Below, piece after piece: positions 47,780 to 57,710 of a stretch of 64,000 bases of DNA. The position numbers and the translations under genes were made by a program. The stretch lies in assembly GCA_902630715.1 (NCBI GenBank), contig CACOVO010000004.1, positions 22,694 through 86,693 of the forward strand, in the 5' to 3' direction. Numbering within the stretch: position 1 is the stretch's first letter; each line of letters starts with the position of its first letter. The DNA comes from an uncultured SAR86 cluster bacterium. GTDB taxonomy: Bacteria > Pseudomonadota > Gammaproteobacteria > Magnimaribacterales > Magnimaribacteraceae. The notes under the pieces are model-generated. The model saw nothing but the letters and a program-made list of their open reading frames with translations. It did not search any database and was not told the DNA's origin.

Positions 47780-48040
47780 ATGGATCAAAAAAATCTGGAC
47801 AAACAAATATCTTTGCTTCAAGACAGAACTGAATTTCTAGAGAAGAAATTAAAGGATCTTCAAGCCCAACAACTTGAGATGAGCAACAATATCATTACTC
47901 TGATTCAACATGCGGAAACTATGAACAATGTTACTGATGCTTCGGGCTTACTTGCTGAGCATGTAACTGAACTGGAACTTAAACTGGAAAAGTTAATGAG
48001 TTTCATCCAATCAGAGGTTAAGCCTGAAAAACTGAACTGA
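47780..48040 (+). CDS. Hypothetical coiled-coil protein
   Basis: MDQKNLDKQISLLQDRTEFLEKKLKDLQAQQLEM heptad-like pattern. Confidence 0.5.
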   Translation: MDQKNLDKQISLLQDRTEFLEKKLKDLQAQQLEMSNNIITLIQHAETMNNVTDASGLLAEHVTELELKLEKLMSFIQSEVKPEKLN

Positions 48041-48042
48041 AA

Positions 48043-48465
48043 TTACCATTCTCCAATATTCTCCATTGAAGCCCATGGCTCTGAATTTTCTAAAGCATTC
48101 CCTTTTTGGAGTAACTCCACCGATATATTGTCAGGTGATTTTACAAACGCCATTCTTCCATCTCTAGGAGGCCTGTTAATTAGAACTCCTTGATCCATTA
48201 ATTTTTGACAAGTTTCATAGATGTTTTCAACTTCGTAAGCTAAGTGGCCAAAATTTCTGGAACCCGTGCCAAGATCATCTCCATCCCAATTATAGGTGAG
48301 TTCTATTTGTGACTCTTCATTGCCCTCGGCTGCGAGAAAAATCAGGCTAAACCTGCCCTCTTCTATATCAATTTGTCTAATTAACTTAAGACCTAATGCA
48401 TCTACAAAAAATTTCATAGAAGCATCGACATCTTTGATTCTTAACATAGTGTGCAAATACTTCAT
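48043..48465 (-). CDS. gloA: Glyoxalase I / lactoylglutathione lyase
   Basis: YLHTMLRIKDVDASMKFFVDALGLKLIR, QIELTYNWDGDDLGTGSRNFGHLAYEV, FVKSPDNISVELLQKG. Confidence 0.92.
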   Translation of the reverse strand: MKYLHTMLRIKDVDASMKFFVDALGLKLIRQIDIEEGRFSLIFLAAEGNEESQIELTYNWDGDDLGTGSRNFGHLAYEVENIYETCQKLMDQGVLINRPPRDGRMAFVKSPDNISVELLQKGNALENSEPWASMENIGEW

Positions 48466-48555
48466 ACATTAATATTAATATAGATTCTTTGAGGAACGAA
48501 TAAGTTCTAATAGATTATCTCATGTAAAATATGAGCCAATAATTGAGGAGAAAAA

Positions 48556-49725
48556 ATGTCTGAACGAAAATTTGATGTGATTGTATTTGGAGCAACTGGT
48601 TATACAGGGAAGTTAGTTGCAGAGTATATGAAAAACGAATATGGAGATGACGAGAATATCAAATGGGCCATAGCAGGAAGAAATATGGACAAGCTGATGC
48701 AGGTAAAAAATGATCTAGGACTAAAAGATGAAATCGAAATGATCGAGGTTGATAGTTCAGATATAGATACATTGAATAAAATGGCCTGCTCTACGAAATG
48801 TGTTTTAACGACAGTTGGTCCTTATCAGCTTTATGGATCAGATTTAGTTCAATCTTGTGCTAACAATGGAACAGATTATGTAGATCTTACTGGTGAGCCC
48901 GGATGGATGTATGAAATGATAAACCTATGCAAAGAACAGGCTGAAAAGTCAGGTTCACGAATAGTTTTCTCATGTGGTTTCGATAGTATTCCTTTCGACC
49001 TTGGTGTTTATTTTCTTCAAAAAGCATTTATAGAAAAAAATGGTAAGCCTGCTGAACGAATTCGTGGTCGTGTCCAAGCTATGAATGGCGAGTTTTCGGG
49101 TGGAACAATTGCTTCGCTAGGAGCCACTATGGCAACTCTAAAAGAAAAACCGGAATTGATAAAAGTTTTGGCTAATCCTTTCTCCTTATCAGAAGGATTC
49201 GAAGGTCCTCCTCAACCAGATGACTCAAAAGTGATACTGGACGAAAAAATTAATATGTGGGTTGCCCCTTTTGTAATGGCACCGATAAATACAAAAAATA
49301 TTCATAGGTCTAATTTCTTACTAAATCATATGTACGGAGAAAACTTTGAATATGATGAAATGATGATTGCAGGGGAAGGAGAAGATGGAAAGATAATTGC
49401 TGATGCTATGACTACCGCTAATCCTATGGGGGGAGACAATGTTCCTCAACCCGGTGAAGGTCCATCGAAAGAGTCTAGAGAACAAGGAAATTATGACGTA
49501 CTGTTCGTTGCTGAATCAGGAGACGAAACTATGCAGGCTAGAGTAACAGGAGATATGGATCCTGGTTACGGATCTACATCGAAAATGATCGCAGAGAGTG
49601 CTTTATGTTTAGTAAAAGATTGCGATGCATTGCCTGGAGGCATCTATACTCCAGCGCCGTCAATGGGAGAAACTCTAATATCTAGGCTAGTTCAAAGAGC
49701 TGGGTTGACCTTTGATTTAATATAA
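48556..49725 (+). CDS. Saccharopine dehydrogenase-like / trans-acting enoyl reductase family
   Basis: VIVFGATGYTGKLVAEYM, TTVGPYQLYGSDLVQSCANNGTDYVDLTGEPGWMYEMI, FSCGFDSIPFDLGV. Confidence 0.92.
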   Translation: MSERKFDVIVFGATGYTGKLVAEYMKNEYGDDENIKWAIAGRNMDKLMQVKNDLGLKDEIEMIEVDSSDIDTLNKMACSTKCVLTTVGPYQLYGSDLVQSCANNGTDYVDLTGEPGWMYEMINLCKEQAEKSGSRIVFSCGFDSIPFDLGVYFLQKAFIEKNGKPAERIRGRVQAMNGEFSGGTIASLGATMATLKEKPELIKVLANPFSLSEGFEGPPQPDDSKVILDEKINMWVAPFVMAPINTKNIHRSNFLLNHMYGENFEYDEMMIAGEGEDGKIIADAMTTANPMGGDNVPQPGEGPSKESREQGNYDVLFVAESGDETMQARVTGDMDPGYGSTSKMIAESALCLVKDCDALPGGIYTPAPSMGETLISRLVQRAGLTFDLI

Positions 49726-49768
49726 ATTTAACTTATGCCTTAAGATAAGATTATTGTATAATGCGGGT

Positions 49769-50206
49769 ATGAAAAAATTCGCATTATTAATTCTTCTACC
49801 CCTCTTTGCACATACCGTCTTTTCAGAGCAGCATATCGTAAAAATGCTAAATGCTGGAAAAGAAGGCATGATGGTTTTTGAACCAGCATATTTGTCAGTT
49901 AAGAAAGGTGATTCAGTCAAGTTTGTCGCCACTGACTTAGCACATAACTCGGCTTCAATTGAAGGAATGATCCCTGAAGGAGCGCAACCTTGGGTAGGAG
50001 TCATGAGTAAAGACATTGAAGTAACTCTGACAGAAGAAGGTGTTTATGTTTATCAATGTACTCCTCATAACATGATGGCTATGGTGGGAGTAATTAAAGT
50101 TGAATCTAGCTCTAATCTCGAGCAAATAAAACAAAAGGCAGCTGAGTTTAAAAAGACTTTTTTGATGAATCAAGAAAGATTGGACAACTATCTATCTAGA
50201 ATCTAA
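49769..50206 (+). CDS. Pseudoazurin (type 1 copper protein)
   Basis: Signal peptide; VKFVATDLAHNSASIEGMIPEGAQPW, GVYVYQCTPHNMMAMVGVI copper ligands. Confidence 0.92.
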   Translation: MKKFALLILLPLFAHTVFSEQHIVKMLNAGKEGMMVFEPAYLSVKKGDSVKFVATDLAHNSASIEGMIPEGAQPWVGVMSKDIEVTLTEEGVYVYQCTPHNMMAMVGVIKVESSSNLEQIKQKAAEFKKTFLMNQERLDNYLSRI

Positions 50207-50210
50207 AACA

Positions 50211-50399
50211 ATGAAGGTACAAGTAGTAAAGGACCAAGCAGACGAAACAACATTCGAAGATTGGAGAAATGAAGACTACATGAATAAAATGGAATTCAGT
50301 CCATTAGTTATGTTTGTAGTAATCCCTACGATTGTTCAGGCAGCCTGCTTATTATTTATGGGTGCTGCAATGCTCCTGAACACATTTATATTTGCTTAG
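50211..50399 (+). CDS. Hypothetical small membrane protein
   Basis: 62 aa with C-terminal TM, 5 bp downstream of pseudoazurin. Confidence 0.5.
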   Translation: MKVQVVKDQADETTFEDWRNEDYMNKMEFSPLVMFVVIPTIVQAACLLFMGAAMLLNTFIFA

Positions 50400-51997
50400 T
50401 TCACCCTATCAAATATAAAACCTTTGTAGTTCTCCGAAACTACCTCTTCAAGCTTTTCTGTATAAACTGGAACACCTATAAAAGGCAAAAAGGCCTTAGC
50501 TTTAGACTCTATATTTGATCCGTTATACCATGACTTTGTATCCGTAAAAATCGTCATGTCTGCAATTTCGTTTACTAAAACCATCCAGTCTTCCTCAGCG
50601 GTTGCAGAAGATTCGATGACCTTTTTTTCATTTTTAATCATCCAGTCGATACAATCAGTAATCCAGTTAACGTGTTGTTCGATTGAAGGCATCATATTAG
50701 AAAGAACTGATGGGCTACCAGGTCCTGTGACAGTAAATAAGTTAGGAAAGTTTGAAATGCCTAATCCTAGGTAAGACTTTGCTCCCTCCTTCCATTGATC
50801 CTTTAGCTTTATGTTGTCCCTTCCGGATATATCTATATTTGTGAGAGCACCTGTCATTGCGTCAAACCCTGTTGCAAGTATTAGAGTATCGATTTCATAA
50901 ACCTCATCTGAATTTATGGAATTCGACGTAATTTCCGATATAGGATTTTCTTTCAAATTAATTAGATGGACATTCTCTTTATTAAAAGTTTCGAAATAGC
51001 CTGTATCTACGCAAAGCCTCTTGCCTCCAATATGATAATCAGGTGAAAGAAGGGCTGCTGTGTGTGGATCTTTTACAATTCCCTTAATTTTGTTTCGAAC
51101 AAAATTCGCTGCTACGGCATTTGCATCTACATCTAGGGGAATATCTGCATATCCACCAAAGAATCCTAAACCTGCATTTTTCCAGTTTTCTTCAAAGTTA
51201 GCATTAACCTCTTCAGGATCAGACTCAGAGATCAAAGCTTCGTCGGACATAGCTGCTATTCCAAATCCATTAAGATAATTTTCTTTTCTAAACTCTGGAT
51301 ACCTTGACTTAACTTGCTTTTCAACTTCTTTATCCATAGGTCCATTGTTGGAAGGTATTGAATAATTTGGAGTTCTTTGGAAAACATATAATTCTTCTGC
51401 TTGCTCAGCTATAAGAGGTATCGATTGAATTGCGGATGAGCCTGTACCGATGATTGCAACTTTTTTTCCAGAGAAATTTTGTTCTTCTTGGGGCCAAGTG
51501 GAAGTTTGAAGAATCTCTCCTTCAAAATTTTCTAAACCGTTGAAGTTAGGCTTATTGGGAACCGATAAGCAGCCAGTAGCGAAAATACAAAATCTTGTTT
51601 CATATTTATTTTTAGAAGTCTCAACATACCATTTTGATTCGGACTCAATGAAAGTTGCCTTTGAAACTTCCTCTTCAAAATTTATTCCATCCCTGAGTTC
51701 GAATCTGTCTGCAACATGATTGATATATTCTAGAATTTCAGGTTGAGCAGAATACTTTTCTGACCAGTTCCACTCCTGTTGCAAATCTTCATCGAACTGA
51801 TAAGAATATTCTAGTGAGGGTATATCGCACCTTGCGCCCGGATATCTATTCCAATGCCATGTGCCTCCAATTTGATCTGCTTTCTCTAAGATTACGGCTG
51901 ATAAGCCAAGTCTTCTGAGTTTGAGTAGTTGATATATCCCAGCAAAACCTGCCCCTACTATTATTGCATCAAATTCTTTTATAGTTTGATCATTCAT
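50396..51997 (-). CDS. Flavin-containing monooxygenase / Baeyer-Villiger monooxygenase-like
   Basis: IIVGAGFAGIYQLLKLR, GGTWHWNRYPGARCDIPSLEYSYQF, KKVAIIGTGSSAIQSIP, FQRTPNYSIPSNN. Confidence 0.93.
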   Translation of the reverse strand: MNDQTIKEFDAIIVGAGFAGIYQLLKLRRLGLSAVILEKADQIGGTWHWNRYPGARCDIPSLEYSYQFDEDLQQEWNWSEKYSAQPEILEYINHVADRFELRDGINFEEEVSKATFIESESKWYVETSKNKYETRFCIFATGCLSVPNKPNFNGLENFEGEILQTSTWPQEEQNFSGKKVAIIGTGSSAIQSIPLIAEQAEELYVFQRTPNYSIPSNNGPMDKEVEKQVKSRYPEFRKENYLNGFGIAAMSDEALISESDPEEVNANFEENWKNAGLGFFGGYADIPLDVDANAVAANFVRNKIKGIVKDPHTAALLSPDYHIGGKRLCVDTGYFETFNKENVHLINLKENPISEITSNSINSDEVYEIDTLILATGFDAMTGALTNIDISGRDNIKLKDQWKEGAKSYLGLGISNFPNLFTVTGPGSPSVLSNMMPSIEQHVNWITDCIDWMIKNEKKVIESSATAEEDWMVLVNEIADMTIFTDTKSWYNGSNIESKAKAFLPFIGVPVYTEKLEEVVSENYKGFIFDRVN

Positions 51998-52059
51998 ATA
52001 AATACTCCCAAACTGAAGTATATATAAAGTTTCCTTTTTTTTTAATATGGTTTAAGAAT

Positions 52060-52251
52060 TTAAGGAAATCTTCTGAGGGAAAGTTTGTCTCGTGAGGACA
52101 TATCTTCAGCCCTTAAGATCATGTAGTGTGCGAGTACGATTTTATCTATACCTTGAGATCTTTCTTGAGCTTTTTGCATTAGAACGGGATCAAAGAAATT
52201 TTTATCAACTTCCTCGATGACCTTCCTAAAATGGAAACGGTTAGCTTGCAT
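52060..52251 (-). CDS. Hypothetical small protein
   Basis: 63-aa ORF; no family recognised. Confidence 0.35.
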   Translation of the reverse strand: MQANRFHFRKVIEEVDKNFFDPVLMQKAQERSQGIDKIVLAHYMILRAEDMSSRDKLSLRRFP

Positions 52252-52275
52252 AACTTATTAAAAAATATACTTTTG

Positions 52276-52296
52276 TTAACAACTGTCAGTTGTTAA
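52276..52296. promoter_or_regulatory. Perfect 21-bp palindrome, putative TetR-type operator
   Basis: TTAACAACTG-T-CAGTTGTTAA in the intergenic region before the carboxylase operon. Confidence 0.7.
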
Positions 52297-52357
52297 TATC
52301 TAATCAACAATTTTGGACTTATAAAGAAGAGCAGCAACAGCATTATACAAGATACTT

Positions 52358-54013
52358 ATGAAAAATACTCTATTAGCACCCGCCCTCACAACCAACATAG
52401 ACAAGAAGTCAGAAGAATTCGAAAATTATAAAAATGCAATGTTAGAAAAGTTAGATGGCATTCAGGATTTACTTGATTACGTCGAACTCGGTGGTGGTAT
52501 GCATCATCACGAGAGATTGGCTGCTAGAGGGAAAATGTCTGTTAGAGATAGAATTGCAAATTTCTTAGATCCTGACACTCCTTTTCTAGAAATTAGCTCT
52601 CTAGCTGCATATGCGTCTGATTATCCTGTAGGTGGCGGTGCTGTGGCAGGAATAGGTATAGTAGCTGGTACTGAAGTTGTTATATTTGCAAATGACCCTA
52701 CTGTATTGGCAGGCGCGATGCATGCTTACTCAGGAAAAAAATGGACAAGGGCAATGGAGATTTCAAGAGTCAATAAAATCCCTTATGTCCAATTTGTTGA
52801 ATCTGCTGGTGGCGATCTAAGAATGGGTGGAGGAAAAGGGAAAGGAAGCTCTAGAGGTCAAATACTAGGCGCAGGTCACTTTGCCGAGTCTGGAAGGACA
52901 TTTTACGATGTAACAGAATTATCAAAATTAAGAATACCCACAATCTCAATAGTATTTGGTTCATCTACAGCGGGTGGAGCTTATCAACCCGGAATGTCGG
53001 ATTACAACATATTCATAAAAAAACAATCAAAAGTCTTTTTAGGAGGGCCACCTCTAGTAAAAATGGCTACAGGAGAGGAATCTGATGATGAGACTTTAGG
53101 TGGAGGTCAAATGCATGCTGAAGTGTCAGGTTTGGCAGATTATCTTGCTGAAGACGAAATGGATGCTCTCAGAATTGGTCGAGAAGTCGTGTCTCACCTC
53201 AATTGGAGGAAAGAAGGAAAAGAACCAAAATTGAAACCAGATGAGCCTGTTTTAGATACTGAGGATCTTCTTGGTCTCGTAGATCCAGATCTCAAAAGGC
53301 CATTTGATGTGAGGGAAGTAATAGGAAGAATATCAGATGGATCGAGATTTGAAGAATTTAAACCTCTTTTTGGTCCAACTATCGTATGCGGCTTCGCTTC
53401 AATACATGGTTATACAGTAGGGATTTTAGGCAATAACGGTCCTATCTTTCCAGATACAGCTTCGAAGGGAGCACATTTTGTTCAATTATGTAATCAAATA
53501 GATATTCCTATTATTTTTCTTCAAAATATTACTGGTTTCGTTGTTGGAAAAGATTACGAAAGAGCTGGTCAGATCAAGAGAGGAGCTCAATTCTTAAACT
53601 CGGTATCTAACTCTACCGTGCCTCATCTTACAGTGATACTTGGCGCAAGTTATGGAGCAGGAACTTATGCTATGTCTGGAAGAGCTTTCGATAATAAATT
53701 CACTTTCTTATGGCCAACTGCGAAAGTTGCTGTAATGGGACCTCAACAAATTGCTGGAGTAATGTCGATTGTGAGAAGAGCAAGAGCTGCTAGGACTGGT
53801 GAAAAATTTGATGAAAAAGAAGATGCAAAGATGGTTGCATTTGCCGAAAAAGCACAGGAAGAAGGATCGCTTGCATTAAGAGCCACTGGTGCAATAAGTG
53901 ATGATGGAATTATTGATCCAAGAGACACGAGAAATGTTCTGGGAATGTGCTTGTCTCTTGTAAATGGAAGAAATATTGAAGGCGCACCTGGATATGGAGT
54001 GTATAGACTATGA
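52358..54013 (+). CDS. Acyl-CoA carboxylase, carboxyltransferase (beta) subunit
   Basis: GGGMHHHERLAARGKMSVRDRIANFLDPDTPFLE, FGSSTAGGAYQPGMSDYNIF, QNITGFVVGKDYERAGQIKRGAQ. Confidence 0.95.
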   Translation: MKNTLLAPALTTNIDKKSEEFENYKNAMLEKLDGIQDLLDYVELGGGMHHHERLAARGKMSVRDRIANFLDPDTPFLEISSLAAYASDYPVGGGAVAGIGIVAGTEVVIFANDPTVLAGAMHAYSGKKWTRAMEISRVNKIPYVQFVESAGGDLRMGGGKGKGSSRGQILGAGHFAESGRTFYDVTELSKLRIPTISIVFGSSTAGGAYQPGMSDYNIFIKKQSKVFLGGPPLVKMATGEESDDETLGGGQMHAEVSGLADYLAEDEMDALRIGREVVSHLNWRKEGKEPKLKPDEPVLDTEDLLGLVDPDLKRPFDVREVIGRISDGSRFEEFKPLFGPTIVCGFASIHGYTVGILGNNGPIFPDTASKGAHFVQLCNQIDIPIIFLQNITGFVVGKDYERAGQIKRGAQFLNSVSNSTVPHLTVILGASYGAGTYAMSGRAFDNKFTFLWPTAKVAVMGPQQIAGVMSIVRRARAARTGEKFDEKEDAKMVAFAEKAQEEGSLALRATGAISDDGIIDPRDTRNVLGMCLSLVNGRNIEGAPGYGVYRL

Positions 54014-55932
54014 ATTTTCATAAATTACTTATAGCAAATAGAGGTGAAATAGCCTGCAGAATAATTAAAACAGCGCATGAAATGGGTATATCTTGTGTCG
54101 CTGTTTATACAGAGCCTGATACGAACTCACCTTTTGTTCGCATGGCGGATGAAGCCGTAAAGCTTAATGATAGCTATTTAAATGGTAAAGAAATTATTGA
54201 AGCTGCAATTGATACTGGCGCAGAAGCAATACATCCTGGATATGGCTTCCTATCTGAGAATGCTAAGTTTTCTAGAGATGTTTTGAAAGCTGGATTAATT
54301 TGGGTCGGACCAAGCTCAAAAGTTATAACATCCATGGGAGATAAGCTTAAAGCAAAGGAAATAGCTGAAAAGGCTGGAGTGCCTACTCTTCCTATGACAA
54401 CTAATCCGAATAAAGCTAATGAGATAGGCTATCCCATTCTTATAAAAGCTGCTGCTGGCGGTGGCGGTAAAGGCATGAGAATTGTAGAAGACAAAAAAGA
54501 ACTTAAGGAAGCAATTCTTGGTGCTAAAAGAGAAGCTAAAACAGGATTTGGTGACGATAGGGTTTTCATTGAGAGATACGTTGCCCGTTCAAGACATATT
54601 GAAATCCAAGTTCTGGGTGATAAGCACGGAAATGTTGTACATCTCGGAGAAAGAGAATGTTCTATTCAAAGAAGGCATCAAAAAATTATTGAAGAATCAC
54701 CCTCACCCAGAGTCAATTCTAAGATGAGAAATGCTATGGGAGATGCAGCTCTAAAACTTGCAAGAAAACTTAAGTATGAGTCAGCAGGAACGGTTGAATT
54801 CCTTGTCGATGATAAAACTGGAGAGTTTTGGTTTTTAGAGGTGAACACAAGATTACAGGTCGAACATCCTGTTACAGAGGAGGTAACAGGCAAAGATTTA
54901 GTTTACGAGCAATTAAGAATTGCTCGCGGAGAGGAACTTGGATATTCACAAGACGATATCACTTGGGAAGGCTCATCAATCGAAGCAAGGTTATATGCTG
55001 AAGATCCATCAAACGATTTTTTACCAGCAACTGGAACACTTATTGCTTACGAAAATGATACAAATATTGATGCAAGATGGGATACTGGAATTGAGCAAGG
55101 CTCAGTAGTAGGAACTGATTTCGATCCTATGCTGGCTAAAGTAATTACTAAGGGAAAAACAAGAACTGATGCAGCAAATAAACTTGCTCTTGCTCTTGAA
55201 AGCATGCACATAGGAGGAGTAACAACAAACAGAGACTTCCTCGTAGCATCTTTAAGAACAAAAGATTTTTTAGATGGTAAAACTACATCTGATTTTATCG
55301 AAAAAACGAATCCTCAAAGATCAGTTATTCTTGAAGGATCTAACTTAGAAAGTGCAGCTTGTGCCTTAGCCCTTTGGATACAAGGTAAAAATAGAGAAAA
55401 TGCAAATATACTGAAAGGCATGCCTACAGGGTGGAGAAATTCCCGCCTTCCCAAACAAAATTTGAAATTAAGTTACCTTGATAAAGAGTTAATGATTTCT
55501 TATAAATCCAATAGAGATGGGTCTTTTGATATAAATGAAAATACTAAGGCTAGAATAAAAGAATGGACTCCAGGCGGCATTGACATAGAAGTCAACAACA
55601 GGAGATTCTTTTCAAAAGTGACACAAGATAATGATCAAGCTGTTGTCCATGGTCCTTGGGGCGATGCGTTATTTAATATCATACCGCGATTTAGCCTACC
55701 AGGTAATGAATTGCAGGCTGGAGGACTGATTGCTCCAATGCCTGGAAAAGTCATAGATCTAAAAGTAAAAGTTGGGTCAAAGGTCAAGAAAGGAGAAACT
55801 TTAGTCATCCTCGAGGCAATGAAAATGGAACATCAAGTCAAAGCATCTGCGGATGGTAAGGTAACCAAAGTCCTAATTAAAAAAGATGATCAGTTAGAAA
55901 ATGGTGCTCTGCTGATGGTTCTCGATAGCTAA
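54010..55932 (+). CDS. Acyl-CoA carboxylase, biotin carboxylase/BCCP (alpha) subunit
   Basis: LLIANRGEIACRIIKTA, AAAGGGGKGMRIV, FLEVNTRLQVEHPVTE, biotinyl motif VILEAMKMEHQVKA. Confidence 0.97.
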   Translation: MNFHKLLIANRGEIACRIIKTAHEMGISCVAVYTEPDTNSPFVRMADEAVKLNDSYLNGKEIIEAAIDTGAEAIHPGYGFLSENAKFSRDVLKAGLIWVGPSSKVITSMGDKLKAKEIAEKAGVPTLPMTTNPNKANEIGYPILIKAAAGGGGKGMRIVEDKKELKEAILGAKREAKTGFGDDRVFIERYVARSRHIEIQVLGDKHGNVVHLGERECSIQRRHQKIIEESPSPRVNSKMRNAMGDAALKLARKLKYESAGTVEFLVDDKTGEFWFLEVNTRLQVEHPVTEEVTGKDLVYEQLRIARGEELGYSQDDITWEGSSIEARLYAEDPSNDFLPATGTLIAYENDTNIDARWDTGIEQGSVVGTDFDPMLAKVITKGKTRTDAANKLALALESMHIGGVTTNRDFLVASLRTKDFLDGKTTSDFIEKTNPQRSVILEGSNLESAACALALWIQGKNRENANILKGMPTGWRNSRLPKQNLKLSYLDKELMISYKSNRDGSFDINENTKARIKEWTPGGIDIEVNNRRFFSKVTQDNDQAVVHGPWGDALFNIIPRFSLPGNELQAGGLIAPMPGKVIDLKVKVGSKVKKGETLVILEAMKMEHQVKASADGKVTKVLIKKDDQLENGALLMVLDS

Positions 55933-55933
55933 A

Positions 55934-57703
55934 ATGAATAATCAAAAAGATAAAATAATTATAGGTAACTGCAGTGGATTTTATGGGGATAGGCTATCCG
56001 CAGCGAAAGATATGGTTGAGGGAGGTCCCATTGATGTTTTAACTGGGGATTATTTAGCTGAATTGACTATGACAATTTTGTACAACCAAAGAATGCAACG
56101 TGGAGAGGATCAAGGTTATGTTGGAACATTTCTAAAGCAATTCAAAGATGTGGCTGTTTCTTGTCAGGATAAAGGAATAAAAATTGTTACAAATGCTGGA
56201 GGTCTAAACCCAGCTTCAATGGCTAATAAGGTAGAAGAAATCATTCAAGAATTAAATTTAGATTTAAAGGTAGCTTACATTGATGGGGATGACTTAATTC
56301 CTCGTTTTGAAGAACTTAAAAAAAATAAAGAGCCTTTAAAAAATATCGAAAAAGGTATCTCTTTACATGAATATTCCAAAAAACCTTTAACTGCAAATGT
56401 TTATTTCGGAGCCTGGGGTATAAAAGAAGCTCTTGATGCTGGTGCGGATATTGTTGTTTGTCCAAGAGTTACTGATGCCGCAGTGGTGATCGGTCCTGCT
56501 GCCTGGAAATATAATTGGTCAAGAGATGATTATGATGCGTTAGCAGGAGCCCTTGCAGCTGGACATATAATCGAATGTGGAGCTCAAGCAACTGGAGGAA
56601 ATTATTCTTTTTTTCAAGAAGTTCCCTCTTTTTTCAATATTGGATATCCCATTGCTGAAATTTACGAGGATGGTAGTTTCACCATAACCAAGCATCCAGG
56701 TACGGGTGGACTAGTATCTATCGGTACTGTCACAGCTCAACTACTTTATGAAATTGGGTCGCCAGCTTATATGAATCCAGATGTCATTGGTCATTTCGAT
56801 ACTTTAAAAATGGAACAAGAATCTGATGATAGAGTTTATGTTTCTGGTTGCAGAGGTTCAAGTGCACCAAAAACACATAAAGTCTGTGTAAACCTTGCAG
56901 GTGGATTCAGAAATGGAACTGAAATCTTATTAACTGGAATAGATATAGAGGAAAAAGCAAAACTCGTCACAGACTTAATCTTTGAAAATGTTGGTGGTAA
57001 AGATCAGTTTGATCATGTCGATGTTCAGCTAATAAGAACAGACCATAACAATCCTAATTCTAATGAAGAGGCTCAAGCTTCTTTGAGAATATCTGTTATG
57101 TCAGAAAATCCTGACCTCGTAGGACGTCTGTTCAGTGCAAAGATAGTTGAACTTGGACTAGCCAGTATTCCTGGATACACAGGACGATCAGGAATGCCAA
57201 CTGGACCATATATTCAATATTGGCCTGCTCTTATAGACAGTAAATACATAAAAGAAAGAGTACATTTCGATGGAAAATTAACAGAAGTTGAGCCTACGAG
57301 TCAGATGAATTTTGAAGAGATTTATTATCAAAAAGAGCCTTACGAAAATAAAGTACCTGATTATAAAAACACTACCAAAACTAAGTTTGGTAGTCTTTAT
57401 GGAACAAGGTCGGGAGATAAAGGTGGATGTGCGAATCTTGGGGTTTGGGCAAAGAACCAAGAAGCTTATTCTTATCTTTATGAATTTCTTTCAGTTGATA
57501 AACTCAAAGAACTTTTACCTGATCTGAGAGAATATGAAATAGAGAGATATGAGTTACCCAATATCCTTTCTCTCAACTTTTATGTTCACGACATCCTGCA
57601 AGATGGGGTTTCATCATCGACTCGTTTAGATGGCCAGGCAAAATCTCTTGGAGAATATCTAAGGGCAAAAGATATCGATGTCCCTGATTTTTTAACAAAT
57701 TAA
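55934..57703 (+). CDS. AtuA family (DUF1446) protein, acyclic terpene utilization-like
   Basis: IIIGNCSGFYGDRLSAAKDMVEGGPIDVLTGDYLAELTM; C-terminal TKFGSLYGTRSGDKGGCANLGVWA domain. Confidence 0.9.
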   Translation: MNNQKDKIIIGNCSGFYGDRLSAAKDMVEGGPIDVLTGDYLAELTMTILYNQRMQRGEDQGYVGTFLKQFKDVAVSCQDKGIKIVTNAGGLNPASMANKVEEIIQELNLDLKVAYIDGDDLIPRFEELKKNKEPLKNIEKGISLHEYSKKPLTANVYFGAWGIKEALDAGADIVVCPRVTDAAVVIGPAAWKYNWSRDDYDALAGALAAGHIIECGAQATGGNYSFFQEVPSFFNIGYPIAEIYEDGSFTITKHPGTGGLVSIGTVTAQLLYEIGSPAYMNPDVIGHFDTLKMEQESDDRVYVSGCRGSSAPKTHKVCVNLAGGFRNGTEILLTGIDIEEKAKLVTDLIFENVGGKDQFDHVDVQLIRTDHNNPNSNEEAQASLRISVMSENPDLVGRLFSAKIVELGLASIPGYTGRSGMPTGPYIQYWPALIDSKYIKERVHFDGKLTEVEPTSQMNFEEIYYQKEPYENKVPDYKNTTKTKFGSLYGTRSGDKGGCANLGVWAKNQEAYSYLYEFLSVDKLKELLPDLREYEIERYELPNILSLNFYVHDILQDGVSSSTRLDGQAKSLGEYLRAKDIDVPDFLTN

Positions 57704-57710
57704 AGTAAAT

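Noticed and set aside
48470-48482. ATTAATATTAAT palindrome upstream of gloA
   Set aside because: Pure AT palindrome in an AT-rich intergenic region; too likely by chance
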